DNA of 64,000 nucleotides from Streptomyces thermodiastaticus (GTDB lineage: Bacteria; Actinomycetota; Actinomycetes; Streptomycetales; Streptomycetaceae). Position 1 is the stretch's first letter; each line of letters opens with the position of its first letter. The position numbers and the translations under genes were made by a program. The notes beneath the pieces are model-generated. The model searched no databases, was not told the DNA's origin, and saw only the letters and a program-made list of their open reading frames with translations. Below, one piece after another: positions 44,177-52,600 of this stretch. Location of the stretch: positions 1 through 64,000 of the forward strand of contig NZ_BNBV01000029.1 of NCBI RefSeq assembly GCF_014656135.1, read 5' to 3'.

Positions 44177-45229
44177 CTACCGGTCCGAATGGTCCAGGTC
44201 GGACATGTCCAGCACGAACCGGTAGCGGACGTCACCCGCGGCAAGACGGTCCAGGGCGGTCTCCACCCGGCTGGACGGCAGGACCTCGACGTCCGCGGTG
44301 ATGCCGTGCTCGGCGCAGAAGGCGAGCATCTCCGCGGTCTGCCGCAGCCCTCCCGTGCCGGAGGCGGTGAGCTTCTTGCGGCCGGTGACGAGCTCGAACA
44401 GCTTCGGCGCGTCCATCAGGGGGTTGCCGAGGACGCACAGCGTACCGTCGAGGCCCAGCATGCCGAGCAGCGGCGCGAGGTCGTGGCCGGCCGAGATCGT
44501 GTCGAGGACGAGATCGAAGCGCCCCCTGGCCGCGGCCACCTGGGCCTCGTCGGTGGTCACGATCAGCCCGGCCGCCCCGAGCCGCAGGGCGTCCTTCTCC
44601 TTGGCGGCGCCGCGGCTCAGGACGGTGACCTCGGCGCCGAGCGCTGCGGCGAACTTCACCGCGAGGTGGCCGAGCCCGCCGAGCCCGGCGACGGCCACGC
44701 GGTGCCCCGGACCCGTGCCGGCGGCCCGCAGCGGCTCCCAGACGCTGATGCCGGCGCAGAGCAGCGGTGCCGCCGCGGCCGCATCGAGCGCGTCGGGCAG
44801 ACGGAACGCGAACGTCTCGCGCAGCACGTACTCCCGGCTGTAGGCACCCAGGGTCGGCGTGCCGTCGATGCGGTCGGTGCCGCCGTAGGTGGTGGTCGGG
44901 CCCTCGTGGCAGTAGTTCTCCTGCCCGGCCCGGCACATGGCGCACGCCCCGCACGAGTCGACGATCGTGCCGATGGCGACCCGGTCGCCCGTACAGAAGC
45001 GGGTGGCTTTCTCGCCGGTGGCGACGACCACGCCGGTCGCCTCGTGACCGGGGACGAGGTTCTTCTCGCCGAGCAACCCGTGGATCCGGTGCAGGTCGCT
45101 GTGGCACACACCGCAGTAGTCGATCCGCACGGCGATGTCGTCGGGCCGCAGGTCACGCCGGTCGAGGGTGACGCGGGTCAGTGCGTTGGAGGCGGGGTCG
45201 AAGCTCCGCCAGCCGGTCGTCCTCCTCAT
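44177..45229 (-). CDS. Zinc-dependent alcohol dehydrogenase (YahK/CAD-like)
   Basis: The 350-residue protein is a zinc-type MDR alcohol dehydrogenase. The catalytic zinc ligands are Cys in YCGVCHSDLHR (~39-42) and His-Glu in PGHEATG (~61). The structural zinc cysteines lie in DSCGACAMCRAGQENYC (~92-107). The coenzyme fold has AGLGGLGHLAVKF near 181. It reduces aldehydes using NADP(H), as do YahK and cinnamyl alcohol dehydrogenases. ATG 45229 has GAGGAG upstream. It is divergent from a TetR regulator with two palindromes between them, so it is probably aldehyde-inducible. Confidence 0.92.
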   Translation of the reverse strand: MRRTTGWRSFDPASNALTRVTLDRRDLRPDDIAVRIDYCGVCHSDLHRIHGLLGEKNLVPGHEATGVVVATGEKATRFCTGDRVAIGTIVDSCGACAMCRAGQENYCHEGPTTTYGGTDRIDGTPTLGAYSREYVLRETFAFRLPDALDAAAAAPLLCAGISVWEPLRAAGTGPGHRVAVAGLGGLGHLAVKFAAALGAEVTVLSRGAAKEKDALRLGAAGLIVTTDEAQVAAARGRFDLVLDTISAGHDLAPLLGMLGLDGTLCVLGNPLMDAPKLFELVTGRKKLTASGTGGLRQTAEMLAFCAEHGITADVEVLPSSRVETALDRLAAGDVRYRFVLDMSDLDHSDR

Positions 45230-45247
45230 GGACGGCTCCTCTCTATG

Positions 45248-45275
45248 AAGATGAAGCGGAATTCCGGTTCATCTT
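45248..45275. promoter_or_regulatory. 28-bp operator palindrome, ADH/TetR gap
   Basis: Arms AAGATGAA (45248-45255) and TTCATCTT (45268-45275) enclose a CGGAATTCCG core, so nearly the whole 28 bp is a dyad. It overlaps the 5' leader of the alcohol dehydrogenase on the minus strand and is a likely TetR site. Confidence 0.7.
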
Positions 45276-45285
45276 AACGCGACTC

Positions 45286-45301
45286 CGGAATGATCGTTCC
45301 G
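45286..45301. promoter_or_regulatory. Second operator palindrome, ADH/TetR gap
   Basis: CGGAATGATCGTTCCG is a near-perfect dyad (14 of 16 positions). It shares the CGGAA half-site with the first palindrome, 21 bases before the TetR start, consistent with autoregulation. Confidence 0.65.
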
Positions 45302-45321
45302 ATTCGCCTAGACTGAGGGCG

Positions 45322-45912
45322 ATGAGCGAACGACCCAGCCCCTCGGCCCCCCGGCGCGCGCCGCGCCGCGACGCCCTGCGCAACGACGCCGTCGTCATCC
45401 AGGCGGCACGCGAGGTCTTCGCCGAGCAGGGGCCGCAGGCGAGCATGGAGTCCATCGCCGCGCGGGCCGGCCTCGGCGTCGGCACGATCTACCGCCGCTT
45501 CCCGGGCAAGGACGCCCTCCTCGACGCGATCGCGCGGCTCTTCGTCCAGGAGCTGGACGAGGCGACCGCGGCGGCCCTCGCGGATCCCGATCCCGCGGCC
45601 GGGCTGGAGCGGTTCCTCGACTTCGTCGGCGCCTTCAACACCGAGAAGCGCCGCTACGCGTCCTTGCTGGCCGGCCGGCTCGGAGCCGACGACGAGGTGA
45701 GCAGACCCACCTTCGAGCGGATCCGGCAGCTCACGCAGAAGGCGGTCGACGCCGGACATCTGGCGCCCGACGTGACCGGCGACGACATCAGGGCGCTCGT
45801 CGCCGCGATCCACGCGGTGGTCGCCGCGGCGCCGGACGGGGACGGCTCGGCGTGGCGCCGTTTCGTCCGCATCCACCTCGCCGGGCTGCGCGCCGGCCGG
45901 ACGGAGGGATGA
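45322..45912 (+). CDS. TetR-family transcriptional regulator
   Basis: The 196-residue repressor has an N-terminal TetR helix-turn-helix (SMESIAARAGLGVGTIYRRFPGKDALLDAI, residues ~45-75) and an all-helical ligand domain. A basic tail (RRAPRRDALRND) precedes the HTH. ATG 45322 has GAGGGCG upstream. It is divergent from the zinc alcohol dehydrogenase and two palindromes separate them, so it probably represses both. The ligand is unknown. Confidence 0.9.
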   Translation: MSERPSPSAPRRAPRRDALRNDAVVIQAAREVFAEQGPQASMESIAARAGLGVGTIYRRFPGKDALLDAIARLFVQELDEATAAALADPDPAAGLERFLDFVGAFNTEKRRYASLLAGRLGADDEVSRPTFERIRQLTQKAVDAGHLAPDVTGDDIRALVAAIHAVVAAAPDGDGSAWRRFVRIHLAGLRAGRTEG

Positions 45913-45944
45913 CCGGGCGGGACGACGACCGCTCGCACCGGCGC

Positions 45945-46110
45945 CGGACCACGGCACCCCCCTGCCGCCGGACGACCGGACGGCGCGGCCGACGGATGCC
46001 GCCGTCCCCAAGGACGCGGCCGAGTGCCGCCGGACGACCGGAAGCGCGACCGACGGACGCCCCCGTACCGGACGGCGCGGCCGACGGACGCCCCCGTGCC
46101 GGACGACGCG
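45945..46110. repeat. GC-rich imperfect tandem repeats downstream of tetR
   Basis: Units built on GCCGACGGACGCCCCCGT and CCGGACG(G/A)CGCG recur several times between 45945 and 46110, with copies differing by one to three bases; an isolated related piece occurs near 45922-45942. They fill most of the gap between the TetR and GntR genes. Predicted peptides from all frames are repetitive and not gene-like. Confidence 0.6.
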
Positions 46111-46211
46111 ACCGCTCGCGCCACGTCCGGCGATCGTTTTCGGCCGCTCGTTGAACGATTCCGCGATACCCGTGTTGTTTCGTTCTCGCACGATGCGGTT
46201 GAATCACGGGC

Positions 46212-46907
46212 ATGGCTGAGCACCTGAGAGAACTGGCCGACGACCGCGCCCTCCTGGGTCGCACGAGCACCGCCGAGCGGGTCGCGGACATCCTCAGGAG
46301 CCGTATCGCCGAAGGGTACTTCCCGCCCGGGACCCGGCTGTCGGAGGACAGCATCGGCGGCGCGCTCGGCGTCTCCCGCAACACCCTGCGCGAGGCCTTC
46401 CGGCTGCTCACCCACGAGCGGCTGCTCGTCCACGAGCTGAACCGGGGCGTGTTCGTCCGGGTGCTCACCGTCGAGGACGTCGAGGACATCTACCGCACCC
46501 GCCGCCTCGTCGAGTGCGCCGTCGTGCGCGGTCTGGGCGAGCCGCCGTACGCGCTCGACGACGTGGCGGAGGCCGTCGCCGAGGGCCGGCGGGCTGCCCG
46601 TACCGGCGACTGGAAGGCGCTGGGCACCTCCAACATCCACTTCCACCGCGCGCTGGTCGCGCTCGCGGGCAGCGAACGCACCGACGAGCTGATGCGCAGC
46701 GTCTTCGCCGAACTCCGGCTCGCCTTCCACGTCGTGGACGACCCGCGCCGGCTGCACGAGCCCTACCTCGCCCGCAACGAGCAGCTCCTGCAGACCCTGC
46801 AGGAGGGCCGCCGCGAGGAGGCCGAACAGCAACTCGCCGTCTACCTCGACGAGTCGCTGGACGGCGTCGTCGAGGTCTACCGGCGAAGGGTCGGCCAGAC
46901 CGCCTGA
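46212..46907 (+). CDS. GntR-family regulator with FCD domain
   Basis: The 231-residue protein combines a winged helix (residues ~18-80; RLSEDSIGGALGVSRNTLREAFRLLTHERLL) with an all-helical FCD/FadR-type effector domain (~95-220). The domain carries D/H metal-ligand patterns (YRTRRLVECAVV, then SNIHFHRALVALAGSERTDELM). It responds to a carboxylic acid, with no target evident. ATG 46212 has no strong Shine-Dalgarno, so a short leader is likely. It precedes the SMC-like operon by 118 bases on the same strand but has its own promoter region. Confidence 0.9.
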   Translation: MAEHLRELADDRALLGRTSTAERVADILRSRIAEGYFPPGTRLSEDSIGGALGVSRNTLREAFRLLTHERLLVHELNRGVFVRVLTVEDVEDIYRTRRLVECAVVRGLGEPPYALDDVAEAVAEGRRAARTGDWKALGTSNIHFHRALVALAGSERTDELMRSVFAELRLAFHVVDDPRRLHEPYLARNEQLLQTLQEGRREEAEQQLAVYLDESLDGVVEVYRRRVGQTA

Positions 46908-47025
46908 CCCCGCCCGGCCCGCGCGCGGTCACGAGCGCACGGCACGCTGCCGACGTGGCGTGTCCTCGACGATGGCGACCCGCGCCGTTTGGGAGGTTGT
47001 CCGATCGAGGACCTAGTCTGTGATC

Positions 47026-48552
47026 GTGACTTCGCCTGCAATGACGGACAGTGATCCGCCCCAGCTCAGCGCGGGGCCGCGGCCCGCTCTGGGCCCGGCC
47101 GCCGACGAGGGACTGGCGCGGCGGCTGCGCGCACTCGCGTGCACCGCGCCCCTGCACGACCTCGACGCGCGCAAGGCGAATCTCGCCGGCGAGTACACGG
47201 TGTACGGAATGGCGGAGATCGCCCTCGCCGCGATCGATCTCGTCACGCTCCACATGGACTTCGACACCGGCGCCGACCACGACGAGGTCGTCGCCCGGCT
47301 GATCCCGCGCGTCGCCGCCCAGGCCCCCGAGCGGCCGGCCGCCGAGCACGAGCGGGTGGCCCGCTGGGTCCTGGAGAACCTGATCAACGTCGGCAGCGCC
47401 GACCGCGGCTTCCGCGTCGTCTACGGCACGTTCGAGCCCGACGGCACCTATGTGCGGCGGGACTACGACTTCAAGCTGATCGAGGAGGTCCCCGGCCCCG
47501 GTGGCAGCGTGTACCTGCGCACCACCGACGAGGCGGTCAACGTCCTCGTCGGCGCCCTCGACACCGACGTCACCAGCGCGCAGATCGCCGCCGAGGTCAA
47601 GCTGGAGGTGCTCATCAGCCGGGGCCGGCTGGCCGACGCCCAGCTCGCCGCCGAACAGGCCCGCTACCGCACCGTGCAGTACGCCGAGTCGCTGCGCCGC
47701 GCCCTGGAGGCCACCCGGCGCAACGTCCGCGCGGTGGACTGGCTGAAGGCGGTCCCCGACATGATCGCCGAGGCGCTGGACCACGTCGCCGAGCGCTACC
47801 GGCACGAGAACGCGGTCCTCACCAACATCCGCCGGGCCCGCGACGAGTCCGAGGACCCCGAGCACAAGCGGCGCGCCGCCGAACTCGTCGACATCGTCAA
47901 GGACTGCATCCGCCGCCACACCCAGCTGCAGGTGCGGCTGCTGGAGGCGGGCCCCCTCTTCCGCGCCGAACAGGACCGGCAGGCCTTCGCCGCCCCGGTC
48001 ACCGCCTCCGGCACGGACCTGTACGGGCATCTGCTCGCCCCGACCCTGCCGCTGCCGCTGGAGCAGGCGCTCCGCGTCACCGACGCGTTCTTCGCCCGCG
48101 GCACCGGACTGCGCACCCCGGTGTCCGTGCGCCTCGGCGACCTGGTGGACCTCCTGCTCACCCCGCCCGCCGAACGCGACCACCTCGGCGCGGAGATGCC
48201 CGAACCCGACCTGATCGCCACCCCGGACGACAGCCGGTTCAGCGAGGAGCAGATGGCCGCCGCCCAGGAGCTGCTGGACCTGCCGGCCGACGCGCCGCGC
48301 CGGCTGTCCGGGCTGCTCGCCGAGGCCCGCCGGCAGGACCCCGACCTGCCGTACCTGGTCGCCCTGCTGGCCGTGCACGCCGCCAGCCCGCCGGTCGGCA
48401 CCGCCTACCGCCAGGGCGAGGAGAAGCTGCTGTTCGCCGTGGACGACGGCACCGAGCTGGACGACCCCGAGTTCGGCGGGGCGGACCTCATCGTCGGCAC
48501 CGCGCTGCTGGACGCCGCCGGGATGGCCGCCGACCGCACGGAGGCCGTGTGA
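47026..48552 (+). CDS. Kleisin-like subunit of an SMC-type complex (MksF/JetA-like)
   Basis: The ~508-residue soluble protein is mainly helical. It has an N-terminal domain (LARRLRALACTAPLHDLDARKANLAGEY) and a long central coiled region (RYRTVQYAESLRRALEATRRNVRAVDWLK, then HENAVLTNIRRARDESEDPEHK). The C-terminal half includes helices like those of kleisin subunits. It begins a three-gene run with a small winged-helix-type protein and an SMC-like ATPase, the gene order of JetA-JetB-JetC and MksF-MksE-MksB. GTG 47026 follows a TAGTCT -10-like sequence (47014-47019), so the message may be leaderless. The function assignment rests on context and predicted fold. Confidence 0.6.
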   Translation: MTSPAMTDSDPPQLSAGPRPALGPAADEGLARRLRALACTAPLHDLDARKANLAGEYTVYGMAEIALAAIDLVTLHMDFDTGADHDEVVARLIPRVAAQAPERPAAEHERVARWVLENLINVGSADRGFRVVYGTFEPDGTYVRRDYDFKLIEEVPGPGGSVYLRTTDEAVNVLVGALDTDVTSAQIAAEVKLEVLISRGRLADAQLAAEQARYRTVQYAESLRRALEATRRNVRAVDWLKAVPDMIAEALDHVAERYRHENAVLTNIRRARDESEDPEHKRRAAELVDIVKDCIRRHTQLQVRLLEAGPLFRAEQDRQAFAAPVTASGTDLYGHLLAPTLPLPLEQALRVTDAFFARGTGLRTPVSVRLGDLVDLLLTPPAERDHLGAEMPEPDLIATPDDSRFSEEQMAAAQELLDLPADAPRRLSGLLAEARRQDPDLPYLVALLAVHAASPPVGTAYRQGEEKLLFAVDDGTELDDPEFGGADLIVGTALLDAAGMAADRTEAV

Positions 48553-48661
48553 CCCTCCGCCCCACCACCCCGGCGGAGCGTGCCGCCGGCCGTCCGCCGT
48601 GCCCGCCGCCCGTCCCCGCCCGCCGTCGTCGTCCCACCGTGAGATACAAGGAGTTGTGTCC

Positions 48662-49546
48662 GTGACCGAGCACGTCGAGCGCATCGAGCCGGACAGCGGC
48701 GGTGCGGCCGGGCCGGCCCCCGTCACGCCCGCCGACGCCGCCGACGCGGCCCGGCTCGTCGCCTTCGGTCTGCAGCCCAGACTGCAGCCGGCCCGCGACC
48801 AGGAGTACGCCGACCTGCTGCGCCGCCACCGCGAGGACCCGGCCTTCGCCCGGCTCGCCGACGCCGTGGCCGCCGGCCTCGGCCTGGTCGTGCTGGAGGT
48901 GTCCCCGCGCGCGGGCATGGTGGTCACCGCCGCCGAGGACTCGGTGTTCGCCGTCCGCATGGGCGACTACGCCCGCCGCACCGCCGCCGACTCCGGCGAC
49001 CGCTTCCTGCACGGGCTCGCCCATCTCGCTGTCGCCGCCCTCGCGTTCCCGCGCCCCGAGGACCTCGCGGACGACGCCTACGTCGGCCGGGTCACGGTCA
49101 ACGGCGTCGACGCCTTCGTCCGCCAGGCCTGCCGCCGCCTGGAGGAACGCGCCGAGGAGAGCGGCGAGAACACCGACCCCGCCACCGACGCCCCCGGCCT
49201 GGAGGCCGCCTGGCGCGTCTGGGCCCGGCGCAGCGCCACCGGCGCCACCAAGGACGCCCGCCGGCCCGCCTCCTCCACCACCGGCATCGTCGCCAAGGCC
49301 ATGGCCTTCCTCGCCGACTCCGGATTCCTGCAGCGCACCGGCGACGACAACGGCGGCACCTACCGCACCACCGCCCGCTACCAGCTCCAGGTCCGCGACA
49401 TGGCGGGCAGCGCCGCCCTCGCCGAACTGCTGGACCTCGGCATCGTCCCGGTCACCGACGGCACCCCCAGCCTGCTGCCCGCCGAGGACACCGACGACCT
49501 GGACCTGGTCGCCGAGGCCGGGCTGCCGTTCCACACGCCGTCCTGA
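48662..49546 (+). CDS. Kite-like winged-helix subunit (MksE/JetB-like)
   Basis: The 294-residue protein starts at GTG 48662 with AAGGAG eight bases upstream; a GTG at 48656 has too little spacing. Two helical/winged-helix-like regions are seen (residues ~35-110 and ~150-260). The second has a run GIVAKAMAFLADSGFLQRTG and RYQLQVRDMAGSAALAELL that resembles a helix-turn-helix wing. Kite proteins of SMC complexes have tandem winged helices and bridge the kleisin. It lies between the kleisin-like and SMC-like genes. Homology to JetB/MksE is inferred, not shown. Confidence 0.55.
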   Translation: MTEHVERIEPDSGGAAGPAPVTPADAADAARLVAFGLQPRLQPARDQEYADLLRRHREDPAFARLADAVAAGLGLVVLEVSPRAGMVVTAAEDSVFAVRMGDYARRTAADSGDRFLHGLAHLAVAALAFPRPEDLADDAYVGRVTVNGVDAFVRQACRRLEERAEESGENTDPATDAPGLEAAWRVWARRSATGATKDARRPASSTTGIVAKAMAFLADSGFLQRTGDDNGGTYRTTARYQLQVRDMAGSAALAELLDLGIVPVTDGTPSLLPAEDTDDLDLVAEAGLPFHTPS

Positions 49547-49614
49547 CCCCTGAGGGGCCCGCCTCCCGCGGCCCCGCACCACCCCGATTAGCACAACACT
49601 GACGAGAGTCCGCC

Positions 49615-52600
49615 ATGTACGAGCTGTCCCGGGTCCGCCTCTACTCCATCGGGCCTGCCGGTGCGCGCTACGCCGACACCGTGCTCGACCTGCGGGGCGT
49701 GGGCGAACCGGTGCCCGAACCCGCACCCACGCAGGGGGAGTTCTTCGAGGAGGAACCGGCCGGCCCGCCGCGCCGCCCCGCCCCGGCCGGTGTGCTGTTC
49801 CTGGAGAACGGCGGCGGCAAGTCGGTCCTGCTCAAACTGATCTTCTCGGTGATGCTGCCCGGTCACCGCAACACCCTCGGCGGCGCCAGTTCCGGCGTGC
49901 TGCGCAAGTTCCTCCTCGCCGACGACTGCGGGCACGTCGCGCTGGAGTGGCAGCACGTGCAGACCGGCGAGTGCGTGGTCGTCGGCAAGGTCAGCGAGTG
50001 GCGCGGACGCCAGATCTCCACCGACCCGCGGAAGTTCGCCGAGGCCTGGTACTCCTTCCGCCCCGGCCCCGGCCTCACCCTGGACAACCTGCCCGTGGCC
50101 GAGGCCACCTCCATCCGCCCGCCCGCCGAGGGCACCTCCGGCGCCAAGGGCCGGCGCCGCACCATGAAGGGGTTCCGGGACGCCCTCACCGAGGCCGGCA
50201 AGGCCTACCCGCACCTGCAGGTGCACTGGGAGGAGATCCACGAACGCTGGACCGAGCACCTCGGCGAGCTCGGCCTGGACCCCGAACTCTTCCGCTACCA
50301 GCGCGAGATGAACGCCGACGAGGGCGAGGCGGCCGGCCTGTTCGCGGTGAAGAAGGACTCCGACTTCACCGACCTGCTGCTGCGCGCCGTCACCGACACC
50401 CGCGACACCGACGGCCTCGCCGACCTGGTCAGCGGCTTCGCCGACAAGCTGGGCCGGCGCGCCGAGCTGATCGCCGAGAAGGACTTCACCGCCGGGTCCG
50501 TGGAACTGCTCGGCCGGGTCGTGGACGCCGACCAGGCACGCGCCCGGGCCCGCGACGTGCACGCCGGCGCCGAGCGCCGCACCCGCACCCTGGCCCGCCG
50601 GCTGTCCGCCCGGGCCGCGCAGGAGCGGGCCCGCGCCGCCGACCTCGCCCAGCGCGTCACCGCAGCCGCCCACGCCGTCACCGACTGCGAGAGCGCCCGC
50701 GAACGCAGCGCGCTGATCTCCGCCGAACTCGCCTACCGGCACGCCTCCCTCGCGCTGGCCGCCGCCGAGAAAGCCGCCGCCGCGCAGAAGAAGGAACTCG
50801 CCGAGGCACGCACCCTGCACTCCGCCTGGCAGGCCGCCGAGGCCGTGCTGCGCCACCGCGCCGCCGCCGACCGGGTGGCCCGCGTCTCCGCCGCGATCCA
50901 GGAGGCCGAACGGGACGCGGCCCCGGCGCTCGCCGCCCGCACCGAGGCCGCCGTGGACCTCGTCCGCGCCCTGCACGCCGCCGCCGAGGAGGCCGAAGCC
51001 CTCGCCAATGAGGGCGAGGAACGCTCCGCACAGCTGCAGGAGCTGAGCGAGAGCGCGCACCGGGACGCGACCGCCGCCGCCACCGAGGCGCAGCGCGCCC
51101 GCAGCGAGGCCGAGCACCTGCGGCAGCGGCTGGCCGAGGTCGAGCAGGAGACCGCCGACGCGGTCCGTGCCGGATGGCTCGACGACAGCGCCCCAGACGC
51201 CGACCCGGCCCGTGCCGCGCTGGCCGCCAGCGACGCGGAACAGACCGCCGTCGCCGCCTTCGACGAGGCCCGCGAGGCCGCCCGCACGGCCGGCGAACGC
51301 GCCCGCGAGGCGGCCGCCGAGGCCTCCCGCGCCGAACTGATCGACGCCCGCGCCGCCGCCGCGGCCGCCGCCGCCGAACGGGACCACGACGCCGAGCGCC
51401 GCACCGCCGAGGCGCTCGCGACCGAGGAACGGCTTGCCGAACTGCTCGGCCTGCCCTCGGCGGCCGCCCGCGTCACGGTGCCCGGACCGCGTCCCGCGTC
51501 CGACGACGCGGACGGCACCGGCGCACCGGGTGCGGCGTCCCCGAACGCCCCCGAGGCCGCCGCCCGCCCCCGGACCGAAGGGCCGCTGACCGCCGAGGAC
51601 CTGGACCGCTACGCCGAGGAGCTGCGCGCCCTGCTGGACGACGCGGTCGCCTCCGCCGAACGGCAGCTGTTCGACCTGCGCACCGCCGCCGCGGACGACG
51701 CGCGGATCCTCGGCGCGCTCGGCGACGGCGGCCTGCTCCCGCCGTCCCCGGACGTGCTGGCCACCGTCGAGTTCCTCGGCGAGCTGGGCATCCCCGCCCT
51801 GCCCGGCTGGCGCTACCTCGCCCAGGCCGTCGACCCCGCCGACCACGCCCGCGTGCTGGCCGCCCGGCCCGAACTCGTCGACGGTGTGATCATCACCGAC
51901 CCGGACACTCACGCCCGGGCCCGCGAGGCACTCGCCGACGCCGCCCTGCTGCCCCGGTCCGCGGTGGCCGTCGGCACCGCCGCCGCGCTGCTCGCCCCGG
52001 CCCCTGAGACCGGCTCGGGCGAGGGCGAGGTCTTCCTCGTCCCGCCGAACCCGGCCATGCACGACGAACTCGCCGCCGACGAGGAGCGGCAGGCGCTGCG
52101 GGCACGGGCCGCCGAACGCGACGAGGAGATCCGCCGGCTCGCCGCCCGGCTCGGCAAGGACCGTGAACTGTCCGCCCGGCTCGCCTCCTGGCGTGCCGGC
52201 TGCCCGGCGGGACGGCTGGCCGAACTCGCCGAGGCCGTCCGCGCCGCCCGCCGGTTCGCCGAGGAGGCCGAGGCCGAACTGGCCGAGGCCCGCGCCGCGC
52301 TGACGGAGGCCGAGGAGGCCGCCGCCGAGGCCGCCCGGCTCCGCGACGAGCGGCAGGAGACCGCCCAGCAGGCCCGCCGTGCCGCCGCCGCCCTCTCCGG
52401 GCTCGCCTCCCGGCTGCGGGAACGCGCCGGCTGGCAGGCCCGGCTGCGGGAGGCCGCCGCCGAGGCCGCCGAGGCCGAGGCCCGCGCCCAGGCCTGCCTG
52501 GAGCGCGCCCGCGCCGCCGACGAGGACCGCCGGGCCGCCCAGCGCGCCGCCGACGACGCCCGCCGCACCGCCCGCGCCCTGCGCGCCGAACGCTCCGAGA

